A stretch of DNA of 64,000 bases from Streptosporangium lutulentum (GTDB lineage Bacteria > Actinomycetota > Actinomycetes > Streptosporangiales > Streptosporangiaceae). Where the stretch lies: NCBI RefSeq assembly GCF_030811455.1, contig NZ_JAUSQU010000001.1:8680001-8744000 (forward strand). The letters run 5' to 3'. Both the position numbers and the translations under genes were made by a program. Positions 43,598-51,861 of this stretch are shown here, one piece after another. The first letter of the stretch is position 1. Each line of letters starts with the position of its first letter. Below the pieces are notes generated by a model, which made no database searches, was not told the DNA's origin, and was given only the letters and a program-made list of their open reading frames with translations.

Positions 43598-43687
43598 CCT
43601 CCAGAGTGACTACAAGGGGGGTCAATTTTCGGCCGTCGCCACGGGGTCAGTTTTCACCCGTCGTCGACAGATGAAGACCTCATAACC

Positions 43688-43993
43688 TCAGGCGTCTTCG
43701 CATTCGGCGATCAGGGCCGCGGCTTCGGTGCTGGAAAGCTCCGCATGAGCCCGCCCATAGTGGCCGACGAACACCGGCTCGTCGTCGGGCACCCGGAAGT
43801 CGACGGCGGTCAACGTACGCTGGCCGCTGCGCTTCAGCTCGCGGGCCCACTGGTGGGTGAGCTGGTAGGAGGGCAGGATGGGCAGGCAGAACAATCCCGG
43901 CAGGCCTTCATGGTTGCGGCTCTGTGTGCGGATGCCGGCTCGCCGCACCGAGCGGATGTTTTTCGCTGCCGTGAGATGAACGAACAAGGTCAT
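43688..43993 (-). pseudogene. Small conserved protein, truncated by a stop and by the IS21-family element
   Basis: Starts MTLFVHLTAAKNIRSVRRAG and reaches a TGA at 43688. Beyond the stop the frame continues GYEVFI into the element's target duplication and then IPRAIIAKEIHRVR at 37171, forming a sensible C-terminus. The TGA may be a CGA that mutated. I recognise it only as a short actinobacterial protein with the GLFCLPILPSYQLTHQW centre; an ADP-ribosyltransferase-like fold is possible but not shown. Confidence 0.6.
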
Positions 43994-44527
43994 GGGGCGC
44001 GACTTCCGGGGTATGACGCCTCGCCTGCCAGGAGCACCCGACCCCTTCCAGGAAGATCAGCCAGAGCGTAACCGGCAGCCTAACCCGGAAGATGAATACG
44101 ACAAACAGCTTTTCCCAGCAGGAAAGATGCCTCGCTCGATGTGCGGCAGCGCCGTACCGGCTAGGGAGTGCCCAATCCGTAACCGCGTCGATCGATCCAT
44201 CGGCAGCGAGTCGACCTCGTCACGGGGTAACCAGCAGACTTCGCGGAATTTCGTCGCTCGGTGTCGGCTCACCGCTGACAGGCCGACCACAGGGCACGAT
44301 AGGGATTTCCTGGCGTGTACAGAGGATCAGACGCCGGGGGATCTCAGCCGGTCGATCACCAACGCGACCCCATGCATCACCGCGGCCGTGCGCACCGTAC
44401 AAGCCGCGCTGGAACGGTAGGTCTTCCGGCGCGGCTGCGAATCCGGGCGCCGTCTACTTGCTCCCGTGGCGCTGTGCGTCCTTGCCGGCATCGGCAACCC
44501 CGGCGGTCATGGGGCAGAAGGATCGTC
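43994..44527. other. Degraded stretch with a Nudix relic
   Basis: No intact gene. The minus strand contains a decayed Nudix C-terminus (44135-44290, separate entry). The rest shows only short frames without family features. DUF4240 gene signals begin near 44519. Confidence 0.5.
44135..44290 (-). pseudogene. Remnant of a Nudix hydrolase 3' end
   Basis: Minus-strand frames give VSGEPTPSDE, then after a frameshift FREVCWLPRDEVDSLPMDRS and RLRIGHSLAGTALPHI. This is the same C-terminal sequence type as the Nudix gene at 45948-46476 (GEPTPSDES, MDRSMRLRVGH, GMALPYIG). The N-terminal Nudix box is absent. Confidence 0.6.
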
Positions 44528-45127
44528 GTGGCTAGAGTGACCGGCGTGAAGATCGATGTCTGGTGGGACCTCATCGAGCAGGCCCGGGGTGCGGTCGGTG
44601 ACCGTGCCGACGACCGGGACTCGCCGGACGACCCGTTGGTGGCGGTGCTGACCGACCTGCTGTCCGAGCTGGAGGCCGCCGAGATCATCGCGTTCGAGCA
44701 GCTCTTGATCCGGGTGTGTGACTCCGCCTACCTGCGGCCGCTGTGGAATGCGGCGCAGCTCATCGAGGGCGGGTGCGGCGACGATGGCTTCATGGACTTC
44801 CGCGGTGGGCTGGCGCTGCTGGGGCGTACGGCGTTCACCCGGGCCGTCGCCGATCCCGACTCGCTTGCCGAGTTGCCCGTCGTCGTGCGGATGGGCTGTG
44901 AGGGGAAGGGGTGGATCGGTTGTGAGGGCATGTCGTATGCGCCGCGGGAGGCGTACGAACGAGTGCAGGGGGAGACGGATTCCTTCGATGCGGTGATGGA
45001 GGCCACGGTGCCCGGGATGGAGCGGCCCGACCGCCCGACCGGTGAGAACTGGGACGTGGATGATGCGGAGGAGACCCGCCGTCGCCTTCCCCGCCTCGCC
45101 GCTCTTTTCCTCGGTCAGGGGAACTGA
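44528..45127 (+). CDS. DUF4240-domain protein
   Basis: A 199-residue cytoplasmic protein. GTG at 44528 is taken as start because GAAGGA lies five bases upstream. It begins the DUF4240 pattern with WWDLIEQARG, followed by ADDRDSPDDPLVAVLTDLL and ELEAAEIIAFEQLL, and contains GCGDDGFMDFRGGLALLGR, all typical of this family. Function is unknown; related proteins occur near toxin and conflict loci in actinomycetes. It is isolated between relics, apparently intact. Confidence 0.8.
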   Translation: MARVTGVKIDVWWDLIEQARGAVGDRADDRDSPDDPLVAVLTDLLSELEAAEIIAFEQLLIRVCDSAYLRPLWNAAQLIEGGCGDDGFMDFRGGLALLGRTAFTRAVADPDSLAELPVVVRMGCEGKGWIGCEGMSYAPREAYERVQGETDSFDAVMEATVPGMERPDRPTGENWDVDDAEETRRRLPRLAALFLGQGN

Positions 45128-45335
45128 GGAAGCGGATATGCGGCGTGTGGCGGAATCATCCAGTGCGGTGATCACGTACGTCCGCCGGGTTCGGCGATTG
45201 GCGACTTCAGATGGCAACTGAGGCAGGGCAGCGACCGAAAAACCAGTCAAGGGGCAGTGGCTTGTTCTGGTCAGAGAGGGTTATGGCGACGATCGGCGCC
45301 ATTCGGCTCACCGGGATTTCAGGAAAGGATCCAGC

Positions 45336-45731
45336 TCACCACCCGAACGGGAACAGGTGATGGCCGGATTCAACGAATGAATAGTCCCGAGATTCGCTGA
45401 CCAGGCCATCTGGGTTGAATCGCAACATTGTGCAGCCGGAGATGGTCAGCGGGCCGCTGTCATAGCGCGACAGCGCCCAGTACTCGACCGCTGCCTGGCC
45501 ACCCTCGACCACGGGCTCGGCGAAACGGGCCCGTGTCGGCTCAACCTCCGATGCGAACGCGTCCTGCAGGTATTTTCTGAGCCCGTCACGTCCCCGGTGA
45601 GGGGCGCCGAAGGGTGTCGACCAGTGAACGCCGTCTTCGGCCTGACAAGCAACGATGGCTTCGGTGTCCTGTTCTTCCCACGCTGCGGCCCACGTGTGTG
45701 CCCAACGTAGCGCGGCTTCGCGAACGTCCAT
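45336..45731 (-). CDS. SnoaL/NTF2-like protein
   Basis: A 131-residue cone-shaped NTF2-fold protein from the ATG at 45731 (GGAGGA upstream). It has the opening LRWAHTWAAAWEEQDTEAIV, VHWSTPFGAPHRGRDGLRKY and the end strand YSFVESGHHLFPFGW. SnoaL-like proteins are cyclases, isomerases or ligand binders; nothing here tells which. The promoter is probably in the AT-richer stretch 45740-45800. Confidence 0.82.
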   Translation of the reverse strand: MDVREAALRWAHTWAAAWEEQDTEAIVACQAEDGVHWSTPFGAPHRGRDGLRKYLQDAFASEVEPTRARFAEPVVEGGQAAVEYWALSRYDSGPLTISGCTMLRFNPDGLVSESRDYSFVESGHHLFPFGW

Positions 45732-45947
45732 CACAGTCCTCCGAGATTGGTGATCCCCTACGGTCCGATGCGGACATTACAACCCCGCTCGGACATTTCA
45801 TGGAGGAAGTGGAGAACGTCGGATGCTCACATCCCCGAGATCAGGGCAAAGAAGATGGCGGCCATGGGTGTCGGCGACCTGGAAGTTATGGCTGCTGAAA
45901 CCAACGACTTCTCGGGAGGGCACAATGACGTCGATTCAGGGCGAAAG

Positions 45948-46476
45948 CTAACCGATGTACGGCAGCGCCATGCCGTCGAGGACATGTCCGACCCGCAACC
46001 GCATCGATCGATCCATCGGTAGGGCGTGGGGCATCCACTGGACTTTCCGGGACTCATCGCTCGGCGTCGGTTCACCAAAGACGGCCTGGCCGGTGAGCAC
46101 ACTGGACTTTCCGGGACTCATCGCTCGGCGTCGGTTCACCAAAGACGGCCTGGCCGGTGAGCACGATGGAGAACTCTTGCCGGGCCTCGCCGTTGGAGGT
46201 GTAGAGGATCACGTGCTTGGGGTCGGTGTAGGTGCCGATCAGGCCGGTGATCTCGCACCGGATCCCGGTCTCCTCCAATGTCTCCCGGATCGCCGCCTGC
46301 GGCAGGGACTCGCCGGGGTCGATCGCGTCACCGGGGACGGCCCAGTTGTCGTTGTCGGAGCGGCGGATCATCAGGATGTCCCCGGCGTCGTTGGTGACCA
46401 CGACGTTCACGGAAGGGACGAGGCTGTTGGGCGCGGGCGCCCTGGGGTCGTCGTAGAAGTCGAGCCGGCGGGCCAT
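45948..46476 (-). pseudogene. Nudix hydrolase broken by a 64-bp tandem duplication
   Basis: Starts at the ATG at 46476 and shows a full Nudix box (GDAIDPGESLPQAAIRETLEETG). The current frame ends at 46072 with CAHRPGRLW, because a 64-bp segment is present twice (46036-46163). Removing one copy restores KVQWMPHALPMDRSMRLRVGH and the ending GMALPYIG, stop at 45948. So the gene was intact until a recent slippage or unequal exchange. Nudix enzymes hydrolyse nucleoside diphosphates linked to other groups; substrate unknown. Confidence 0.85.
46036..46163. repeat. Exact 64-bp tandem duplication
   Basis: 46036-46099 and 46100-46163 are identical, both starting CACTGGACTTTCCGGG. Because 64 is not a multiple of three, it shifts the frame of the Nudix gene. 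Confidence 0.92.
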
Positions 46477-46624
46477 GGATCAGGACTCTACCGGCGTGGC
46501 TGCGGCCCGGACGCCGCTTTCAAGCAGGTCAGAACGTGTCATGGCTAAGTTGCTCTTCCAGAGTTTTGCTACTCATGACGACACCCTCTGGTTCCCACCG
46601 AGTATTCAGTGCCTCTTCGAAAAG

Positions 46625-46909
46625 TCATTCGCCGATGTCGCGCAAGATGTCCATGGCGCAGAGCACGTCGGTGACCACGTGATCCGCGGAGTGCTCATGA
46701 TCGGGCCAGGTGCCGCGGTCGATCCAGACCGTTCGTAGACCGGCTGTCTGTCCTCCGCCGATGTCCGCAAAGAGGTGGTCGCCGATCATCCAGCCCCCGT
46801 CGGCGAGACTCGCGCCGCACTGCTTGGCGGCGATCTCGAACAGACCTGTCTCGGGCTTGCGGATGCCCTCGACCTCGGAGAGCGCATAGGCGTCCACCGC
46901 TTCAGCCAA
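46625..46909 (-). pseudogene. C-terminal half of a HAD-superfamily hydrolase
   Basis: Codes 94 residues with EVEGIRKPETGLFEIAA (motif III lysine) and GGWMIGDHLFADIGGGQTAG (motif IV acidic residues), typical of HAD phosphatases. The N-terminal half with the nucleophilic DxD is absent: upstream sequence (46910-47000) degenerates and runs into the tRNA-Arg region. Probably a truncated, inactive gene. Confidence 0.7.
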
Positions 46910-47072
46910 CCCCGTGCGCTGGATCGCCTCGCCTTGTCCCGCCCCGACGCGCTGTGACCTGTGGAATCACTCCAAGATCCATCCCACAGTCGCTGACATA
47001 CGGCTGCATAAGGCTGAATGACAGCGGGACAGCCATGCCCAGGTCAGGGGCATATTGGCTGGTTAGAAGAGT

Positions 47073-47145
47073 GCCCCCGGCATGATTCGAACATGCGACA
47101 CCCGCTTTAGGAGAGCGGTGCTCTATCCCCTGAGCTACGGAGGCA
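47073..47145 (-). tRNA. tRNA-Arg (anticodon CCT)
   Basis: On the minus strand the cloverleaf starts GCCTCCG at 47145, with D-loop AGCTCAGGGGATAGAGC, anticodon stem CCGCT/AGCGG around loop CTCCTAA (anticodon CCT, reading AGG), T-loop GTTCGAATC and acceptor CGGGGGC plus discriminator A at 47073. CCA is not encoded. It borders the accessory region. Confidence 0.93.
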
Positions 47146-47297
47146 GGGACTCCCTGTAAGAGTAGCGAAAGTGAGGAGTAGATGCGCGCTCGGAGGGGCT
47201 CTGGGGGAGAACTGCGAGTTATCCGTTCGCTGAGCTGGGGTAAAAGGGGCGGCAAGTGGCCGGGGGCCGAGGATGGGCGTGGCTAACGTCACGCTTC

Positions 47298-48056
47298 GTG
47301 ATCCAAAAGCAGCGGAAGCGGATTCGGGGGCGTCACGGTCTGCGGCCGTTGGTGCTGTGCGGGGCCATGCTGGCACCTGCGCTCCTGGCCGGGGGTCTCC
47401 TGGTGGCCGATCTTACCGGCTATGAGGCGGCTGTCCGGATGGCTGTCGCCGATGCGGGATCCGATGTGGAATCCTCTGGCGCGAGTTCGGGTGAGAACTC
47501 CGGTGTGGAATTCCCCACTGCGGGGCCTGGCGCGAAATCTGAGGTGAGATCTTCCGGCACGGGGCCGGGGACGAACCCCTCCGCTGCGAAGTCCTCCGGT
47601 GCGGAGTTCGGTGTGAGTTCTCGAGGGAATCCGGGGCCTCGGGGGAGTGTGGTGGTCATGCTGCCAGTCGTCGCCGAGCCTGCGCGGGGTGTCGTCTTCG
47701 AGCCGAGGGTGCTGCCGCCTCCGCCCCGCCCGTATCCGACGTATGAGGGTTGGATACTCCCGGTCGCGACGAATGCGCGTCACTCGACCTCCCGTGCCGT
47801 CCCTGTTGAGGGCCGTCCGGTGGTGCGGAAGGCGGTGCCTCGGACTCCCGTGAAACCTCCGGCACCCCCGGTCAGGCGAATGCCTCAGGCGGAGCGGGCC
47901 AAAGGCGAGGAGCGGGCGAAGGGTAAGGAGCGGTCGCAGGGCGAGGAACGGGCGAATGACGGGGAGCCGGTGAGGGACGAGGAGCCGTGTGCGGAGGAGT
48001 GGCGGGAGACGTGGCTCTGGGAAGTGTGTAAGGAGCATTTACGACAAGAGGCATGA
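47298..48056 (+). CDS. Hypothetical low-complexity membrane-anchored protein
   Basis: About 252 residues from the GTG at 47298 (no clear ribosome-binding site; an upstream start at 47256 is possible). A basic N-terminus and one hydrophobic helix (about residues 15-37) are followed by a Ser/Gly-rich region and a Pro-rich region with EPRVLPPPPRPYPTYEGW. A strongly charged stretch with repeated ERAKGEERAKG units follows, and the end contains two cysteines. I do not recognise a family. It may be an envelope protein with its tail outside; the coding status is supported by codon bias. Confidence 0.5.
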   Translation: MIQKQRKRIRGRHGLRPLVLCGAMLAPALLAGGLLVADLTGYEAAVRMAVADAGSDVESSGASSGENSGVEFPTAGPGAKSEVRSSGTGPGTNPSAAKSSGAEFGVSSRGNPGPRGSVVVMLPVVAEPARGVVFEPRVLPPPPRPYPTYEGWILPVATNARHSTSRAVPVEGRPVVRKAVPRTPVKPPAPPVRRMPQAERAKGEERAKGKERSQGEERANDGEPVRDEEPCAEEWRETWLWEVCKEHLRQEA

Positions 48057-48184
48057 GTCGCCCGTTGTCAAATTGGGGTGTTCGGTGCATACCGGTCGCG
48101 AGGAGTCTGGCCCGGACACTCGGAGAGCTGTAGTAGCGTGCGTGCCTGACCCAGGTCACGAGTTCGCAAACGGAGGGGTCGAAC

Positions 48185-49294
48185 GTGCCACCTCGTCGAT
48201 CAGCGGGTCTGATCGCCGTCGTCGCGACGATGACTTCCCTTTTGCCGGGAGCCGCTGCCGCGCAGCAGGCGCCGGCGAAGGCCCAGGCTGTCGCCGTTCT
48301 TGAGTCGGTGAATTTCACGGAGTCGCTCCGTGAGCCGGTGAACCTCACCGAGCTGCGCCGCGACGCGGAAAAGGCATCCAAGGAGCTTGAGTCCGCGACG
48401 AGGGCGCTGGAGCAGCGACGAGCCAAGATCGCGGCTTCGCAGAAGGAGCTCAAGGCCAAGCTGAGCCAGTTGCAGGCCGCGGAGAAGGCCTTCGCCCAGG
48501 TACGGCAGCCGCTCTCCGACCTGGTTGAGCTGCTCTACCAGCAGCCCGTCGGCGGGGACGTGTCCGGCTTCCTGTCCGGCACCTCCGACGAGGGCACCCT
48601 GCAGGCCATAGCCAGCACCACCCAGCTCGTGGCCCAGCGAAACCTGGTCCTTGAGGACAGCAGCCGGCTTCAGGCCGAGCAGGAGCGGCTGGCGGGCGAG
48701 GCGCAGGAACTGCGGGCGAACAGCCTCCTCTCGGAGGCGCAGATGGGCGCCGAGATCAAGACGCTCCAGGAGCGTTCTCAGAAGATCGTTAAGTCGCTGT
48801 CGCAGGCGCTGGTCAAGCTGGGCGTCAAGATTGACAAGTCGGGCAAGCCCGCGGCCGGGTGTGACCCGACCAGGGCGACGACGATGGAGGAGTTCGCCAA
48901 CGGGCTGATCCCGAAGGCGTATCTCTGCCCGCTCCAGCAGCGGGGCGAGGAACTGAGGGGGGACGCGGCGCTCGCGTTCATCAGCCTCAACGAGGCTTAC
49001 CGGAAGCGCTTCGGCAAGCCCATGTGCGTGACGGACAGTTATCGGAGCCTGGCCGAGCAGCAGTCGGTCTACTACACCCGCCCGGGTCTGGCCGCGGTGC
49101 CCGGCCGGAGCAATCACGGTCTGGGGCTTGCCGTCGACCTGTGTGGAGGCGTGGAGCGCTTTCGATCGGTCGAGTTCAACTGGCTGGAGGCCAACGGCAA
49201 GGCTTTTGGTTGGATTCACCCCGCCTGGGCCTACAGCAGTCCCTTCGAGCCCTGGCACTGGGAGTACGACGTCAAGCTCGGGTCTCTGCTGTAG
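48185..49294 (+). CDS. Secreted D-alanyl-D-alanine carboxypeptidase, VanY-like (M15) with coiled-coil N-terminus
   Basis: A 369-residue exported protein from the GTG at 48185 (GGAGGGG ten bases upstream). Signal peptide about 1-26; two coiled-coil segments at about 55-110 and 155-205; M15B peptidase domain from about 235. Zinc ligands are in SNHGLGLAVDLCGG (His and Asp) and EPWHWEYD (His), and a catalytic Glu lies nearby. It trims the terminal D-Ala of peptidoglycan stems. The coiled coil resembles that of cell-wall hydrolases such as RipA/PcsB-type proteins and may keep the enzyme controlled or placed at the septum. Confidence 0.9.
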   Translation: MPPRRSAGLIAVVATMTSLLPGAAAAQQAPAKAQAVAVLESVNFTESLREPVNLTELRRDAEKASKELESATRALEQRRAKIAASQKELKAKLSQLQAAEKAFAQVRQPLSDLVELLYQQPVGGDVSGFLSGTSDEGTLQAIASTTQLVAQRNLVLEDSSRLQAEQERLAGEAQELRANSLLSEAQMGAEIKTLQERSQKIVKSLSQALVKLGVKIDKSGKPAAGCDPTRATTMEEFANGLIPKAYLCPLQQRGEELRGDAALAFISLNEAYRKRFGKPMCVTDSYRSLAEQQSVYYTRPGLAAVPGRSNHGLGLAVDLCGGVERFRSVEFNWLEANGKAFGWIHPAWAYSSPFEPWHWEYDVKLGSLL

Positions 49295-49325
49295 AGGCGT
49301 CCTCAGGGCTGTGAGGGCGGCTCCC

Positions 49326-49730
49326 TCAGACGAGCGGCATCACCTGGGCGGTGCACTGGAAGCAGCGGGCGGCGGCCTTGGGGATCTCCGAGAGGCACTC
49401 CGGGCACTCCCGGTGGGTGATCTCCTCCTGCTTGACGAACCGGGCGGAGAGCTTTTCGTAGGGGGTGAGGACGAAGAAGTAGATGACGGCCGCCACCATC
49501 AGAAAAGCGATCACAGCATTGAGGAAGACGCCGTACCTGATCTCGCTGGCGCCGATCGTCAAAGTCAGAGCGGAGAAGTCGGGCTGCCCTCCGATCGCGG
49601 CGATCAGCGGGGTGAGGACGTCCTTGACGAACGAGCTCACGATGGCGGTGAACGCCGTGCCGACCACCACCGCGATGGCGAGCTCCAGCACGTTTCCGCG
49701 CATCAGAAACTTCTTGAATCCACTCAGCAT
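49326..49730 (-). CDS. mscL: Large-conductance mechanosensitive channel MscL with C-terminal zinc ribbon
   Basis: A 134-residue MscL from the ATG at 49730 (AGGAG upstream). It has the conserved start GFKKFLMRGNVLELAIAVVVG, first pore helix, and second helix NAVIAFLMVAAVIYFFVL. The C-terminus departs from the E. coli type: it carries two CxxC pairs (CPECLSEIPKAAARCFQCTA), likely a small zinc ribbon in the cytoplasmic bundle. MscL opens under extreme membrane tension to release solutes. Transcribed in the same direction as mtnP and the SAF gene. Confidence 0.94.
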   Translation of the reverse strand: MLSGFKKFLMRGNVLELAIAVVVGTAFTAIVSSFVKDVLTPLIAAIGGQPDFSALTLTIGASEIRYGVFLNAVIAFLMVAAVIYFFVLTPYEKLSARFVKQEEITHRECPECLSEIPKAAARCFQCTAQVMPLV

Positions 49731-49811
49731 GTCGGCTCCTTGGCGCATGTTTCCGGCCACCGTTCGGTGTCCGATACGGCGAAGATCTTAGAGCTCTCCG
49801 GTGGCCTGGAA

Positions 49812-50417
49812 TCACCGTGCGCGCGACCCGATGGTGACGGAGAGCCGTCCACCGGCCTGGGCGGAGGCCAGTTCGATCGCCTGGTCCGAGGTGGTGGCCA
49901 GCACGACGAGCGCGCCCCGGTCCGACTCGTCGTCGGGGGTGGCCAGGACCGTGACGTCTTCGGCCACGATCTTCGCGGGGGCGGAGCCGTCCCAGGTGGA
50001 GGGGGCGGCGAGCACGTCCACGACGTCACCGGGGGACAGCAGGCGCGCGGTCTCGGGATCGGCGACACGGACGGGGGTGGCGACCGTTCCCCGGCCGTGG
50101 GTGGCGAGCAGGCTCGGACCGAGCAGGCGGACGTCGGTCAGGGGCTCTCCCCGGCGCATGGGACCCGCCAGGACCCTCCCGGCGATCGGCGCACCGGGTT
50201 TCAGGGCGCCGTCGGGGACCGTGTCGGGCCGCAGGGCCACCGGTTTCAGGTCCGCCGCGTTCAGCACGCCACCGGGGAGGTCTCTGGCGGCGGCCAGAAC
50301 GGTCACCGACGCGGTGTCCGGCTGTAGTGCGATCACGGCGCACGCCATGGCCAGGGCGGCGACGGCCGTGGCGATGAGGCGGTGGCGGCGGCCGAGAAGG
50401 CGGCGTAGGGCGCGCAT
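49812..50417 (-). CDS. SAF-domain membrane protein (CpaB/RcpC-like)
   Basis: A 201-residue protein from the ATG at 50417 (GGAG six bases upstream). It has a basic N-terminus, one membrane helix (about 15-33), and a SAF domain (about 38-105: VTVLAAARDLPGGVLNAADL...PMRRGEPLTDVRLL), then a second beta-rich region. SAF domains occur in Flp-pilus assembly proteins CpaB/RcpC. No other pilus genes are near. In actinomycetes a protein of this kind often sits beside mtnP and mscL, so pilus function is uncertain. Confidence 0.82.
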   Translation of the reverse strand: MRALRRLLGRRHRLIATAVAALAMACAVIALQPDTASVTVLAAARDLPGGVLNAADLKPVALRPDTVPDGALKPGAPIAGRVLAGPMRRGEPLTDVRLLGPSLLATHGRGTVATPVRVADPETARLLSPGDVVDVLAAPSTWDGSAPAKIVAEDVTVLATPDDESDRGALVVLATTSDQAIELASAQAGGRLSVTIGSRAR

Positions 50418-50580
50418 GGCTGACTCCAGGGAAGTGGGAGCCGGGCGGCGCGGGGCCCGTGGTGGGACGCCTGCCCTGTGGGGCCGGCGTGGAAGGCGGT
50501 GGAAGGCGAAGGCGGACAGAGCGGGCCTGGGGGAGGCACGGTGCAAGGCGCCCTCCGTGCGGGGGAGGGCCCGGCGGGTG

Positions 50581-51390
50581 CTATTCGGGCAGGTCGAAGG
50601 GGAGCGTGAGCCCGTCCAGGGCAGTGGCGCACAGGCAGGTGCGCTCCTGGGGAAGGGCGGTGACGACGTCGGTGACGAGGGAACGCATGCGGGCGACGTT
50701 GGTGGCGAAGAAGGCGAGGACCTCTTCGTGGGTGACCCCCTCGCCCGCCTCGACTCCGGCGTCGTGGTCGGTGACCAGGGAGAGCGAGGTGTAGCAGAGG
50801 GCGAGCTCGCGGGCGAGGATCGACTCGGGATAGCCCGTCATGCCGACGATCGACCAGCCGTTGGCGGTGAACCAGCGCGATTCGGCGCGAGTGGAGAAGC
50901 GAGGGCCCTCGATGACCACCAGGGTGCCGTCGTCGACCAGGTCCCAGCCGGCGGACCGGGCGGTCGAGATGGCCGCCGCGCGGCCGGAGGGGCAGTAGGG
51001 GTCGGCGAAGGAGACGTGGACGACCCCTCCGGCGTCGTAGTAGGTCTGCGCGCGGCTGGAGGTGCGGTCGACGATCTGGTCGGGGACGACCAGGGCGCCG
51101 GGGCCGATCTCGGGGCGCAGGGAGCCGACCGCGCTGGGGGCGAGGACCTGGCGTACGCCGAGGGAGCGCAGTGCCCACAGATTGGCCCGGTAGGGGATGC
51201 GGTGGGGCGGGAAGCGGTGGTCGCGACCGTGGCGGGGCACGAACGCCACCGAGCGCGAGCCGATCCGGCCCACGGTGATGACGTCGCTGGGCGGGCCGTA
51301 CGGTGTGGTGACCTTGACTTCTTCGGCATCGTCGAGCAGGGAGTACAAGCCCGAGCCGCCGATGACCCCGATATCCGCGCGAGTGACCAT
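50581..51390 (-). CDS. mtnP: S-methyl-5'-thioadenosine phosphorylase
   Basis: A 269-residue trimeric-type nucleoside phosphorylase from the ATG at 51390. It has GVIGGSGLYSL, the phosphate-binding PRHGRDHRFPPHRIPYRANL, SAVGSLRPEIGPGALVVPDQ and the base-site segment GMTGYPESILARELALCY. It cleaves methylthioadenosine (or related purine nucleosides) with phosphate in methionine salvage and purine recovery. MTA versus inosine/guanosine preference cannot be settled by eye, though the local gene order favours mtnP. A long upstream in-frame extension runs through repeat DNA and is rejected. Confidence 0.88.
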   Translation of the reverse strand: MVTRADIGVIGGSGLYSLLDDAEEVKVTTPYGPPSDVITVGRIGSRSVAFVPRHGRDHRFPPHRIPYRANLWALRSLGVRQVLAPSAVGSLRPEIGPGALVVPDQIVDRTSSRAQTYYDAGGVVHVSFADPYCPSGRAAAISTARSAGWDLVDDGTLVVIEGPRFSTRAESRWFTANGWSIVGMTGYPESILARELALCYTSLSLVTDHDAGVEAGEGVTHEEVLAFFATNVARMRSLVTDVVTALPQERTCLCATALDGLTLPFDLPE

Positions 51391-51496
51391 GGCGCAGAGG
51401 CTATCGTCACGGGCGGGCTTGCCAGGAGTCCGGTGGGCGCCCTGTGGACGACGGGGCGGGCCCTGTGGATAACCGCGTTCCCGGATCCGGCCGTTC

Positions 51497-51585
51497 GATC
51501 CGCCGTACGGAGCCCCGTCGATCCGCCGTACCGAGCCGTGCCGATCCGCCGTACGGGACCGTGCCGATTCGCCGATCCGCCGTAC
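51497..51585. repeat. Tandem repeat with GATCCGCCGTAC core
   Basis: The 12-mer GATCCGCCGTAC occurs at 51497, 51520, 51543 and 51574 (23, 23 and 31 bp apart), with partial copies (CCCGCCGTAC) further right to about 51660. It lies upstream of mtnP, between it and the FmdB-type gene. Read on the minus strand it could encode Tyr/Gly/Pro-rich repeats, but no start or frame conservation supports a gene. Confidence 0.8.
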
Positions 51586-51861
51586 GAAGACCTGTCGTAG
51601 GGCGGCCCGCCGTACGGAGATCTGTCGTGGGGGAATCCGGCGTAGGGCGGCCCGCCGTACACCGCTTGGGGTGCGGTCGTGAATGCCGGTACGGCCTTCT
51701 GGCCTCGGCCGTACCGTGGATGCCGGGCGCGGTCCCCTGGGGTCTCGACCACGGGGCAGGATCGCTGCCCTCTGAACCTTGCCCATCGGACCACCGAGCT
51801 CCCCGGGAATGCAGGCCTGGGCCGCGGAAGGGCCGGCGGTGACCCGTTCGGGGGGCTGGAC

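Larger units (their letters stand above)
37172..43669 (-). mobile_element. Second IS21-family element, itself split by a 4.3-kb transposon
   Basis: The left end begins TGTCAACGACGTCTGAATCCTG (first bases at 37172) and the right end is the reverse complement of TGTCGACGACGGGTGAAAACTG (ending 43669), followed on each side by a matching second repeat containing GAAAATTGACCCC. Identical 5-bp target duplications GATGA lie at 37167-37171 and 43670-43674. Without the inner insertion the IS is about 2.2 kb. istA is intact and istB is cut in two. Confidence 0.9.

Noticed and set aside
48065-48093. Promoter TTGTCA-N17-CATACC before the VanY-like gene
   Set aside because: The -10 match is poor and the position far upstream; not strong enough to report.
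50838-51794. Tyr/Gly/Pro-rich minus-strand protein over the 51.5-kb repeats
   Set aside because: It runs out of frame through mtnP; the repeated words come from 23-bp DNA repeats.
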